Shown one piece after another: positions 38,699-47,509 of a DNA stretch of 64,000 bases; the first letter of the stretch is position 1, and every line of letters starts with the position of its first letter. The notes beneath the pieces were generated by a model. That model searched no databases and was not told the origin of the DNA. It saw nothing but the letters and a program-made list of their open reading frames with translations. The position numbers and the translations under genes are program-made. This stretch comes from Myxacorys chilensis ATA2-1-KO14 (lineage in GTDB: Bacteria; Cyanobacteriota; Cyanobacteriia; Leptolyngbyales; Leptolyngbyaceae): the NCBI GenBank assembly GCA_019359275.1, contig JAHHHP010000026.1, forward strand, positions 1 through 64,000. Direction: 5' to 3'.

Positions 38699-39196
38699 GC
38701 TGAAAGGGACTGTTCTTAGTGAATTACGAGGTGAAACCTGATGTGCTGTACACAAACGTCCCACCTGTAGTCAGTACGCGCTTTAAAGAGTTAGATCTGA
38801 TCTGCCTTGTCTAAGTAATTTCCCTAAATTTTTCTGTATAGCCTTGGACGCACGATCCCTGCGGTGCGTTAATTTGTCGTGTCGGAGCAATGCGTCGCAA
38901 CATTGAACCTAAAGTATATTTTGCTACTTTTTCTCAGTGAGATCGCTGAGAAGGCGATGGACGTTTCATCTCAATGTGTTCATCGCTGAAATTTAGGGCA
39001 GTCTAACCCTAGTTCTAACTACTGAGCTATTCGTTTCATTTACTCGTGTCCTCCTTCTAAAGGAGTATCTTCAACCTCCGACTTCTAATGGAGATTAGAA
39101 ATTTACTTCTTAACATCTGAAGACCGAACGATACGTCTTGGTGCCCTTTAGTTTTAACAGCTTTGCTTCTGACTGTTATTACTTCGATCTACCCGT
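38699..39196. other. Long leader/promoter region of the surface-protein cluster
   Basis: About 500 bases with no credible gene lie upstream of the first surface-protein gene. A short hairpin at 39051-39065 (CTCCTT, loop CTA, AAGGAG) buries a Shine-Dalgarno-like AAAGGAG, but the next ATG (39090) encodes only 10 codons. No promoter could be assigned with confidence. Confidence 0.4.
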
Positions 39197-41716
39197 ATGA
39201 AATCTCTACATTCACGCTGGCGGTATGTGTTAGCCGCAGTTGCAATTGGCAGTACCTTTCCCATGACTGCTCCCGTTCTAGCTGGTGGCACAGCCGCTGG
39301 AGAAGAGATCAGAAATACCGCAACAGGTACATTTACAGATGGAACCACGACTTATAACACGACCTCTAATGAGGTTACGATCGTCGTTTCTGAAATTGCT
39401 GGAATTACCGTAACGGCTCAACCTCCGAGCGTGGCGGCTCCAAATGCTGGAGACACGCTCTATGTAGAATTCCTGATTACCAACACAGGAAATGATCCGA
39501 CGCAGTTTTTTATTCCAGGTGTTGCTACGCTCTCCAACCCCACCAAATTTAGCCAAAACGGAAACATTCAAATCGTTGAATTAAACGGCGCACCATTAGG
39601 AACGTTTAAAGATGTTCCCACTGCTGGGGACACGACAGGCAATTTGCTGGGAACCGGAGCCACCGAAGGGTCATTGCCTGCAAATCCAGGAACAGGGACA
39701 ACAGGAACAATTAAAGTTCGCGTACCGATTAAGGTGTTGGGAACTGCGATCGCAGGAGACACGCTCACCGTATCACTAGGTAAAACGGCTCCTGCCGATG
39801 GACAGAACCAAGACCGCACAGGCAGCGTTGAGACGGAAGACGTTTACACCGTAGACAATGAGGTAGAAGTTGGCGGCGAAACAAATGAGACCAATCCTGG
39901 AGTGCGGGAAGCAATGGCGACTAGCGCTCCTATTGTGGTCAATGCTCGACAGCAAGCCTTTGCATCTGTCCTTAAAGCAGTGGGCAGCTACGCCAACAAC
40001 AACACGCCAAGCGTGCTTACAGATGACGTTCTCACTTATCGGCTAGCACTACGAGTCGAGAATCCTACGACTCCTCCAACTGGACTAGTCGCATCCGATC
40101 TATACGGTACTCAGCTAGATGTTGACAACATCACTACCAAGCCTTACGTGCTTGTTTCCGATGCGATTCCTGCTGGCTTACAGCTCGGTGCAACCGCTCC
40201 CACTCCTGCACCTGGGGGATGGATGCCAGTCTATACCCAAGATCCTGTGACCACAACGGCACTCAAGGCAAAGTGGACAACCACTCGACCCACAGCCGGG
40301 GCACCTATCACGCGAGTCGGCTTCATCTATGACACTACTACCACTCCAATTTCTAGAGGAACGGTTGGAGTAGGAAACACCATTTCTGGCTTTGCCTTCG
40401 ACCTCACTCCAATGGGTTCGTTTACAGGTGGACAAATTGCCAATATTGCTCAGGTCTTTGGTCAGTCTCAACCCGGCGCTGTTGTACCCGGAACACCGAC
40501 GCAGATTGTATATGACGAGTCGGGTGACCAAACGGCGAACAATGGCTTAGCTGGTAGTAACCCTGATGCAACTACTGGCGGAACTTCTGCTGCCAATGGC
40601 GGCATTAGTGATGGGGTTGCTAATCCTGCTGCGGATGGGATGGATCCAGGAACTGGAACCGATCCGGCGATCGCAGGTAACACGAACCAAGGTGTAGATG
40701 CGGGTGTGGGTGCTGGAACTAAACCAGCAGGGGGGGAAGACACGATATATACGATCGCGGCAACACCTCTCAACGGTCCATTCGGACAACCCGGTGCAGT
40801 TGGACCAACTAGCAATAACGATGATTACACCAACAAATCAATTGTTGTTCCGCCTGGTTTATCGCCAGACACGCCATTAACAGATGCTCAAACGCCAGCA
40901 GTTACGTTTGACAACACCGCTCAAAATACTAGTGCAAGCTCGGCAATGATTTCTCTGTTGCCAACGCCTCCAGATGTTACAACGGCAATACCAGACAACA
41001 CCAAGGTAACCATTACCGATCCGGCAACGGGCAATAATGCTCTCTATAACTACACTTCAGCAGGCGGATTCGCTTTTGTATCAGGTACAGGAGCCACAGC
41101 TACCAGTCCGGTGAAGTTGACCATTGCAGGCAATAGCACAGCTAACTACAAGGTCACAATCGATTTGCCTGATGCGCCTCAACTGACAGGTTTCCCAGTT
41201 CCAATTACGGCGTTTATCGATACAAATAATGATGGTAGCCCAGCCAACGAGCCGAGTAACATCACCATTGATCGTCTCTACACCAACTATGTCAGCCTGG
41301 TGAAAGAAGCGCGAATGCTAGAACCGAATGGAACGCCAGTTGCGGGTGCGGCAGGTACATTTACAACCGATCAGGCGGATCTTAGTGCTGCCGCGGTTCC
41401 AGGCAGAATTATCGAGTATCGCATCACCTACAAAAACATCTCGACGAGCGGTGGAACGAACAGCGTTACCTTACCTGCTAATAATCTGGTGATTACTGAG
41501 GATGGCAGTGCTGGAACCAACACTTGGTTTACGACCACGTTTGATCAGAAGTACGCCACGAACGGCAGTAATGGTTCCGCAGTCGATCCAGGTGGAGCGA
41601 TCGCGGTGACAACCAGTGGCACTCCGGTAGACATCCAGACCTATACCGATACCGTATCGTCTGTCGCGCCTGGTTCTGCAGGAGGTGCGTTCATCTTCCA
41701 GCGAACGATCAAGTAA
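39197..41716 (+). CDS. Exported DUF11-repeat surface protein (gene A of the cluster)
   Basis: An 839-residue secreted protein. The signal peptide is about residues 1-30 (WRYVLAAVAIGSTFPM, then PVLAGG). The body is Thr/Gly/Asn-rich, almost free of cysteine, and made of Ig-like beta-sandwich units of the DUF11 type: GEEIRNTATGTFTDGTTTY near the N-terminus, YVEFLITNTGNDPTQFFIPGV, and a C-terminal unit with GRIIEYRITYKNISTSGGTN and NNLVITEDGSAGTNTW. A Gly/Asp-rich stretch (about 455-520) could bind calcium; this is inference. There is no sortase signal or membrane anchor. It is followed after 76 bases by gene B on the same strand and begins the five-gene group. Confidence 0.8.
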   Translation: MKSLHSRWRYVLAAVAIGSTFPMTAPVLAGGTAAGEEIRNTATGTFTDGTTTYNTTSNEVTIVVSEIAGITVTAQPPSVAAPNAGDTLYVEFLITNTGNDPTQFFIPGVATLSNPTKFSQNGNIQIVELNGAPLGTFKDVPTAGDTTGNLLGTGATEGSLPANPGTGTTGTIKVRVPIKVLGTAIAGDTLTVSLGKTAPADGQNQDRTGSVETEDVYTVDNEVEVGGETNETNPGVREAMATSAPIVVNARQQAFASVLKAVGSYANNNTPSVLTDDVLTYRLALRVENPTTPPTGLVASDLYGTQLDVDNITTKPYVLVSDAIPAGLQLGATAPTPAPGGWMPVYTQDPVTTTALKAKWTTTRPTAGAPITRVGFIYDTTTTPISRGTVGVGNTISGFAFDLTPMGSFTGGQIANIAQVFGQSQPGAVVPGTPTQIVYDESGDQTANNGLAGSNPDATTGGTSAANGGISDGVANPAADGMDPGTGTDPAIAGNTNQGVDAGVGAGTKPAGGEDTIYTIAATPLNGPFGQPGAVGPTSNNDDYTNKSIVVPPGLSPDTPLTDAQTPAVTFDNTAQNTSASSAMISLLPTPPDVTTAIPDNTKVTITDPATGNNALYNYTSAGGFAFVSGTGATATSPVKLTIAGNSTANYKVTIDLPDAPQLTGFPVPITAFIDTNNDGSPANEPSNITIDRLYTNYVSLVKEARMLEPNGTPVAGAAGTFTTDQADLSAAAVPGRIIEYRITYKNISTSGGTNSVTLPANNLVITEDGSAGTNTWFTTTFDQKYATNGSNGSAVDPGGAIAVTTSGTPVDIQTYTDTVSSVAPGSAGGAFIFQRTIK

Positions 41717-41792
41717 AGGAAATGGCTTTGGCAAGGATGAACGGAGCTTGAAGAAGCCGAAATTTGAGTTGTTGCAGTCACAAGGATTAATC

Positions 41793-42380
41793 ATGAAAAA
41801 GTATTGGATATTGAGTGTAGGTGCCGCGATCGCACTCTCAGCACTTCCGCTAAATGGCTCCCCTGCAATCGCGCAGATCTTCAACGGTTCAGCAATTGGC
41901 TCAACGCGCAACTTCGTAGAAATCGCGCAAAATGTTCTGACACAACCGAAGATCAATCTACATCTGGTGGTAGATCAGCAAGTTGTGAAAAAAGATCAGC
42001 AGGGCAAAACCATCGCAACTTGGCAGCCGATGAATGGCAAGGCGCAAGCCAAACCGGGCGATATTTTCCGGTTTACCGTGACGGGTAAAAACGAAGGCAA
42101 TCGTGAAGCCAAGAAGTTTGCAGTCACGCAGCCTGTGCCTAAAGGAACGGTCTATCAGCTAGATTCAGCGACCATTGCCCAAGGCATTACCGCGACCTAC
42201 AGCATTGATCAGGGCAAAACCTTTGTGGCGCGTCCCGTTGTTAAAGTGACGCTGCCCAACGGCAAGGTGGAAGAGCGCCCTGCGCCAGCAGAAGCCTATA
42301 GTCACGTGCGTTGGACGATGAGCCAAGATCTCAAACCCAACGCTAGTGCGATCGCAGCCTATCAAGTCAAAGTCCGCTAG
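41793..42380 (+). CDS. Small exported DUF11-like protein (gene B of the cluster)
   Basis: A protein of about 195 residues: a clear signal peptide (KKYWILSVGAAIALSALPL, ending near PAIAQ) followed by one DUF11-like beta-sandwich. Features of that unit: AKPGDIFRFTVTGKNEGNREAKKFAVTQ, then VPKGTVYQLDSATIA and a closing AIAAYQVKVR. The open frame extends upstream to 41685, but MKKYWILSVG at 41793 is the obvious start. A single-domain partner next to multi-domain relatives could be a cap, chaperone-like periplasmic factor or minor subunit; this is speculation. The gene is followed by a hairpin and then gene C. Confidence 0.75.
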   Translation: MKKYWILSVGAAIALSALPLNGSPAIAQIFNGSAIGSTRNFVEIAQNVLTQPKINLHLVVDQQVVKKDQQGKTIATWQPMNGKAQAKPGDIFRFTVTGKNEGNREAKKFAVTQPVPKGTVYQLDSATIAQGITATYSIDQGKTFVARPVVKVTLPNGKVEERPAPAEAYSHVRWTMSQDLKPNASAIAAYQVKVR

Positions 42381-42393
42381 TTTTTCTCAAGGT

Positions 42394-42417
42394 TAGGGAG
42401 GTGGTTTGGCCTCCCTA
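42394..42417 (+). promoter_or_regulatory. Hairpin between genes B and C of the surface cluster
   Basis: A perfect 8-bp GC-rich stem TAGGGAGG/CCTCCCTA (42394-42401 with 42410-42417) and an 8-base loop, located in the 159-base gap between genes B and C. There is no T-run after it, so it is more likely a partial terminator or mRNA-stability element than a full terminator. Confidence 0.5.
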
Positions 42418-42539
42418 CACTCTTCTATCCTCACCAGAAGATGTTGGGTGCTACAGCCTCAGAACGCCTATATCAGTTTGACGAGCGATTGTTCTACTGC
42501 TTCGTCAGTCCGCAGTCTCCTACCCGATTTGGCTCCCCC

Positions 42540-43988
42540 ATGTTTCACCGCAAACGAAGTCGTCTTCTAACGGCGTTACTTCTCTCCAGTATTCTCTTCC
42601 AACCTGTAGCTGTGAAAGCTGCTACAGATATTCTCAACACTGCCTCCTATTCATTCCAAGATGCAGAAAAAAATACTGTTTCAGGGACAACCAATCAACT
42701 GAAGCAGGAGTTAGTTGATCCGTTTGGGCGAATTCGAGGCTGTGGGGGAGAAGTTTTGCCAGATTATGCTGGGTTTAGCGCCGGACTGTATGACGCGAGT
42801 GCGAACGATATGCCTATGGCATTGGTTTCACTCACTAGAACAGGAGCGGGAACGAGTTTTACAGGTGCGCCGCCTAACCTTCAAAATAGCAATCCTTTCT
42901 TTCTTGCAAATGACGAGCCAAAGGGAGCGTATAACTTCTTTCTCAATCGTAGCAACGGACAGATTGAAGTCGGTAAACGCTACATTTTGATCGTCAGTCC
43001 GCCTACAACTCTGAATCGCTACAGTCAACGTCAAATTCGGATTGTAATTACAGCAAGAGATGATGTTGCGAATACGGTTTCGTACACAGCAACAGCATTA
43101 GATGGTAGAGGCATCAGTCTGGACGGAGATCCAGCGACGTTCTCAACAACGGTAGCGATTAGTAATGCAGCCGGAACAGGACTCACGCTCTCGGCACTAA
43201 GTTTGCTCGATCGCCCGATTTGCGTGGGTGCATCTCAGCCCGTTCAAATTACCAAGACCGCCGATCGCGCCGCCGCAGAACCGGGCGATACAGTGATCTA
43301 TCGCCTCTCGGTGCGGAACTTAAACACCGTTGCTAGCAATCAAATCGAGATTGTTGATCAGTTGCCACTAGGATTTGTCTTTCTGCCTAAAAGCATTCGG
43401 GGTGAATTGGCAGGAAATACAGTTGTCATTTCAGCAACTCAGGCTGGTTCAACGGTTACGTTCAGATCCAATGGCAGCATTCCTCCAGAGGGTGTACTAA
43501 ACGTTGCTTATGCAGTTCAACTTAGTCCTGACTCAGTGCGAGGCTCAGGCGAAAATCTTGCGAGTGTTAGCGTTCGTAGATCTGACACTAACGCTGTTCT
43601 TCGAGACGGACCTTCTAAGTATCGTATTCGTATTCGTCCTGGCATTCTATCTGATTGTGGAACGCTGATCGGACGAGTGTTTGACGATAAGAACTTTGAC
43701 GGTGAACAACAGCCAGGAGAACGAGGAATTCCGAATGCGATCGTGTTCCTAGATGATGGCACGCGCATCACAACCGATGTCAACGGCATTTTCTCCGTTG
43801 CAAACGTGATTGCAGGCAGTCGAACGGGTGTTTTAGATCTCAGCAGCGTTCCTGGCTATACCTTTGCCCCTAATCGCTACATCAAAGAACGGAACAGTCA
43901 ATCCCGCTTAGTGCGCCTCGAACCGAGTGGATTGGCACGAATGAATTTTGCGGTCACGCCCGTAGCATCGCAGGCAGGTAAACCATGA
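42540..43988 (+). CDS. Exported DUF11 + SdrD_B-like protein (gene C of the cluster)
   Basis: A protein of about 482 residues. Start at the ATG at 42540, which yields a signal peptide (FHRKRSRLLTALLLSSILF, ending near VKAA); the frame itself extends 33 codons further up without a recognisable signal sequence. Domains: an N-terminal beta-rich region (about 30-240), one DUF11 repeat (about 235-350; QITKTADRAAAEPGDTVIYR and LPLGFVFLPKSI), and an SdrD_B/carboxypeptidase-regulatory-like domain (about 365-455; GRVFDDKNFDGEQQPGERGI, FLDDGTRITTDVNGIFSV). Its stop overlaps the start of gene D by ATGA, which argues for coupled translation with the barrel protein. Confidence 0.8.
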   Translation: MFHRKRSRLLTALLLSSILFQPVAVKAATDILNTASYSFQDAEKNTVSGTTNQLKQELVDPFGRIRGCGGEVLPDYAGFSAGLYDASANDMPMALVSLTRTGAGTSFTGAPPNLQNSNPFFLANDEPKGAYNFFLNRSNGQIEVGKRYILIVSPPTTLNRYSQRQIRIVITARDDVANTVSYTATALDGRGISLDGDPATFSTTVAISNAAGTGLTLSALSLLDRPICVGASQPVQITKTADRAAAEPGDTVIYRLSVRNLNTVASNQIEIVDQLPLGFVFLPKSIRGELAGNTVVISATQAGSTVTFRSNGSIPPEGVLNVAYAVQLSPDSVRGSGENLASVSVRRSDTNAVLRDGPSKYRIRIRPGILSDCGTLIGRVFDDKNFDGEQQPGERGIPNAIVFLDDGTRITTDVNGIFSVANVIAGSRTGVLDLSSVPGYTFAPNRYIKERNSQSRLVRLEPSGLARMNFAVTPVASQAGKP

Positions 43989-46900
43989 AGACAGTTCAAA
44001 AATCGTTTACCGCTTGTCTACTAGGGCTGCTGATAACTGAAGCAATCGGCTTGCTGCTGCTCTCGTCTAGAGGAATGGCGGCGACTCCCGTGGCGTCGCC
44101 TACCCTAACGCCTCAACCTGTTGTACAAGCATCTCCCACCGTTCAACCTTCTCCAACGGTTAAGGTAACGCCTTTTCAAGCGCCGTTTCTCACAATCGTG
44201 TCTCCAACTGCAAATGCGATCGCAGATGCACCTTCAACCACTGTTGTTCTAAAGTATGCGCTCGAACATCAAGTTGAACTACGGGTAAACGGAACTCTTG
44301 TGAATGCTGCGCTGATTGGTCGGACCGAAACCGATCAGCAAAATAAGCAAATCACCCAAACCTGGTATGGTGTAACGCTACAAGATGGCGATAATACCAT
44401 CACAGCGCAAACTTTAGTCAATGGTAAAGTTGAAGAAACATCTTCAATCAAAGTTCAAGTCCGGGGAGTCGCGAACCAATTATCAATTCGCACACTAGAG
44501 ACACGAGTTCCGGCAGATGGGCGATCGACGGTGACTGTTGTCGGAGAACTGCTCGACGCCAGTGGCAACCGCTCCAGCCGAGATGCGATCGTCACTCTCA
44601 ACCCCAGCGCAGGTGAATTTGTCGAACCCGACTTTAGCCCCGAACAACCAGGCTATCAAATCAAAGCGATTGGAGGAGAATTTAGAGCGACACTGCGATC
44701 AAATATTCAAGCGCAAACCGTGCGAATTCAAGCCAAAACAGACGCCTTGGATGCGTTTACGCAAGTTCAGTTTGAAACCGATTTGCGTTCCTCAGTGGTT
44801 ACAGGGTCGATTGATCTACGGTTTGGCAAACGCGGCACCGATTTCTACCGCAGCTTTCGAGATTTTTTGCCGACCGATGGCAACAACAACTATCACTTAG
44901 CGGGTCGGGGAGCCGTTTTTGCGACAGGAAAGGTAGGAGACTGGCTCGTGACCGGAGCCTACAACAGCGATCGCGCTCTGAATGAAACCTGCGATGGCAC
45001 AGCCTATCTATTTCGCGCTCAGCAATTTTGCGATCAGAACTATCCGGTGTATGGCGATAGTTCTAAAGTCGATGTGCTGACTCCTTCAATCGACAGCGTT
45101 TTCCTGAAGCTAGAGCGCACGTCTCCTCGCACGAATGGTATTGATTACTTTATGTGGGGTGACTACAATACCGAGGAATTTGCGACGCGATCGCAGCAAT
45201 TCACCGCGACCTCGCGCCAACTCCACGGATTTAAGTCTAACTACAACATTGCGAACCTCCAACTGAGCGCGTTCTACGGCAACAATGTGCAAGGATTTCA
45301 GCGCGATACGATCGCGCCTGATGGAACGAGTGGGTTCTACTTTCTCTCGCGGCGGTTGCTTATTGGGGGGAGCGAGAACGTTTTTCTAGAAACCGAAGAG
45401 TTGAATCGTCCGGGCACAGTGCTTGAGCGAAAGCCGCTGAATCGCGGGGTTGATTATGAAATTGACTACGATCGTGGAACGCTGCTATTTAGACAACCGA
45501 TTCTCAGAACGGACGTTGATGCGCTTGGGCAGGTTCTTGTTCGGCGCATTGTCACGACCTATCAATACGAAAATCAGCAGGGCGATAAGAGCGATATTTT
45601 TGCAGGTCGTGCCGTTTATCACCTTTCTAAAACACTGGGGCAAGAGAGTTGGATTGGTGCAACTTATCTGCGAGAAAGCCAAGGCGTGCGGGACTTTGAA
45701 CTATATGGTTCAGACGCCATGTTCTCGTTTGGCAATGGTAGCGTTATTGCAGAATATGCTCACTCTAGCAACCGCTCTGATGTTCTCGGTTTGGTTAACG
45801 GTTCTGCTTACCGACTTGAAGCCAATGCTCAAATCGCAGCGGGCATTCAGGCGCGGGGCTATTACCGAAGAACCGATACTGGATTTGCCAATGATGCAAC
45901 AGTGAGTTTTGTGCCAGGGCAAACGCGCTATGGGGCAGAGGTAACGGGTAATGTTTCTACAACTACAAAACTTCGAGTACAGTATGACCACGAAGACAAT
46001 ACAGGCATTGCACCTCGCCGTCTTGATACGTTTCAAGATTTGTTTGCTCCCCGAACCGAAGCGATTCCTGGTACGCAAGTCGATAATTCTCTGACGACGA
46101 TTGCACTCGGCGTTCAGCAACAGTTTGGTAGTGCTGCGCTTAATGTAGATCTGCTTCACCGCGATCGCACCGATCGACTCTCTCCCGAATTTAGCGGCTC
46201 ATCCGATCAACTGCGATCGCGGCTCTCGCTACCCATTGCAAAAAATCTCACGTTCCTAGCCCAGAATGAAACGACGCTTTCATCTGATACTGACGCGGTG
46301 TACAGTGATCGCACAGGATTAGGCCTCAGTTGGGCAGTGATGCCGGGAACCAGTTTAGATCTGAGCCAACAGTTCTACACGCGTGGGCAATACGCCGGAC
46401 AAGCGATTACAACCCTGGGTCTGAACAGTGAATATAAGTTTGGGCCTGATACCACGCTGCACGCTCGCTATGGCATTGTTGGTGGAGCAAATAGCTGGAC
46501 AACCCAAGGTGCGATCGGGGTCAACCAAGGATTAGCGATCGCGCCGGGGCTACGAATGAATTTGGCGTATGAACATATCTTTGGCGGCTTTTTTGGCAAT
46601 ACTGGTGCGGGAACTCGATTTGCTCAGCCGTTTGCGGTTGGGCAGAGTGCATCTGCTCTAGGATTACAAAGTGGCGATAGTTATAGTGCAGGACTGGAAT
46701 ATACGGGAAGTAAAGAGTTTCAGGCAAGCGCACGCTACGAACATCGTAGTTCTTCGGGTGGAGACAACACAGTTATTTCGGCAGCCGCAACGGGAAAGAT
46801 ATCACCTGCGTTAACTGCGTTGGTTCGCTATCAGCAAGCCAATGCTGCCAACCAGACGCTGATTGGGTTGGATGACACGAAGGAACTCAAGCTGGGATTA

Positions 46901-47509
46901 GCCTACCGCGATCCGAACGATGATAAGTTTAATGCACTGTTGCGCTTTGAGTACCGTAAAAATCCGTCTACGATTCCCAACACGATTTTGTTTGGCAGTG
47001 GCACGGGAACAGAAGACCGTACGATCGCGCTCGAAGGCATCTACGCTCCGAACTGGCGCTGGGAGTTTTACGGTAAGTACGCATTGCGTCACAGTACAAC
47101 CTACCTCGCCAGCGATCTAGCAGGAACGGGTGATGTTTCTCTGGCACAACTGCGAGCGACTTATCGCTTTGGCTATAGCTGGGATGTGGTGGGCGAAGTG
47201 CGGCGGATTGCTCAATCGAGTGCTGGCTATAGTGAGACTGGAGTTTTGTTAGAAGCGGGCTACTATCTGACGCCAAATTTGCGCTTGGCGGCGGGCTATA
47301 GCTTTGGTCGGGTGAGCGACAGAGACTTTGACGGCTCGCGATCGGCAGGAGGATTCTACGCGGGGTTAACAATCAAACTAAATGAATTGTTTAGCGGGTT
47401 TGGGATGCAAAAGCCTACTCCTCAACCACAACAAAGCTCTCCATCAAAAGCTGCTGAAGTTCGGGTAGATCAGTCAACCGCGATCAAACAGGGGAGCAAC
47501 TCGTTATGA
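43985..47509 (+). CDS. Large predicted outer-membrane beta-barrel protein (gene D of the cluster)
   Basis: An 1174-residue exported protein. Order: signal peptide (about 1-32), a Pro/Thr-rich linker (33-60), Ig-like domains (about 65-165, and a second, Big-1/invasin-like at about 165-265, RVPADGRSTVTVVGELLDASG), then about 850 residues of alternating amphipathic strands rich in Tyr, Gly and Arg. Examples are GDWLVTGAYNSDRALNE, NGIDYFMWGDYNTEEF, and RGVDYEIDYDRGTLLFRQP. The tail after the last strand (FYAGLTIKLNELFSGF) is a Gln/Pro/Ser-rich extension. The DYEIDYDRGTL motif recalls strand-turn motifs of large outer-membrane barrels such as SprA. No TonB box or plug domain was recognised. It overlaps genes C and E by ATGA. 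Confidence 0.75.
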   Translation: MKTVQKSFTACLLGLLITEAIGLLLLSSRGMAATPVASPTLTPQPVVQASPTVQPSPTVKVTPFQAPFLTIVSPTANAIADAPSTTVVLKYALEHQVELRVNGTLVNAALIGRTETDQQNKQITQTWYGVTLQDGDNTITAQTLVNGKVEETSSIKVQVRGVANQLSIRTLETRVPADGRSTVTVVGELLDASGNRSSRDAIVTLNPSAGEFVEPDFSPEQPGYQIKAIGGEFRATLRSNIQAQTVRIQAKTDALDAFTQVQFETDLRSSVVTGSIDLRFGKRGTDFYRSFRDFLPTDGNNNYHLAGRGAVFATGKVGDWLVTGAYNSDRALNETCDGTAYLFRAQQFCDQNYPVYGDSSKVDVLTPSIDSVFLKLERTSPRTNGIDYFMWGDYNTEEFATRSQQFTATSRQLHGFKSNYNIANLQLSAFYGNNVQGFQRDTIAPDGTSGFYFLSRRLLIGGSENVFLETEELNRPGTVLERKPLNRGVDYEIDYDRGTLLFRQPILRTDVDALGQVLVRRIVTTYQYENQQGDKSDIFAGRAVYHLSKTLGQESWIGATYLRESQGVRDFELYGSDAMFSFGNGSVIAEYAHSSNRSDVLGLVNGSAYRLEANAQIAAGIQARGYYRRTDTGFANDATVSFVPGQTRYGAEVTGNVSTTTKLRVQYDHEDNTGIAPRRLDTFQDLFAPRTEAIPGTQVDNSLTTIALGVQQQFGSAALNVDLLHRDRTDRLSPEFSGSSDQLRSRLSLPIAKNLTFLAQNETTLSSDTDAVYSDRTGLGLSWAVMPGTSLDLSQQFYTRGQYAGQAITTLGLNSEYKFGPDTTLHARYGIVGGANSWTTQGAIGVNQGLAIAPGLRMNLAYEHIFGGFFGNTGAGTRFAQPFAVGQSASALGLQSGDSYSAGLEYTGSKEFQASARYEHRSSSGGDNTVISAAATGKISPALTALVRYQQANAANQTLIGLDDTKELKLGLAYRDPNDDKFNALLRFEYRKNPSTIPNTILFGSGTGTEDRTIALEGIYAPNWRWEFYGKYALRHSTTYLASDLAGTGDVSLAQLRATYRFGYSWDVVGEVRRIAQSSAGYSETGVLLEAGYYLTPNLRLAAGYSFGRVSDRDFDGSRSAGGFYAGLTIKLNELFSGFGMQKPTPQPQQSSPSKAAEVRVDQSTAIKQGSNSL

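Noticed and set aside
39059..39119. Possible leader peptide of 10 codons after AAAGGAG upstream of surface gene A
   Set aside because: The spacing between the ribosome-binding-like sequence and the ATG (39090) is too long, and no conserved peptide or attenuator structure follows.
41685..41792. Upstream extension of surface gene B
   Set aside because: The extra 36 codons are Ser/Lys-rich and overlap the end of gene A; a clean signal peptide begins at 41793.
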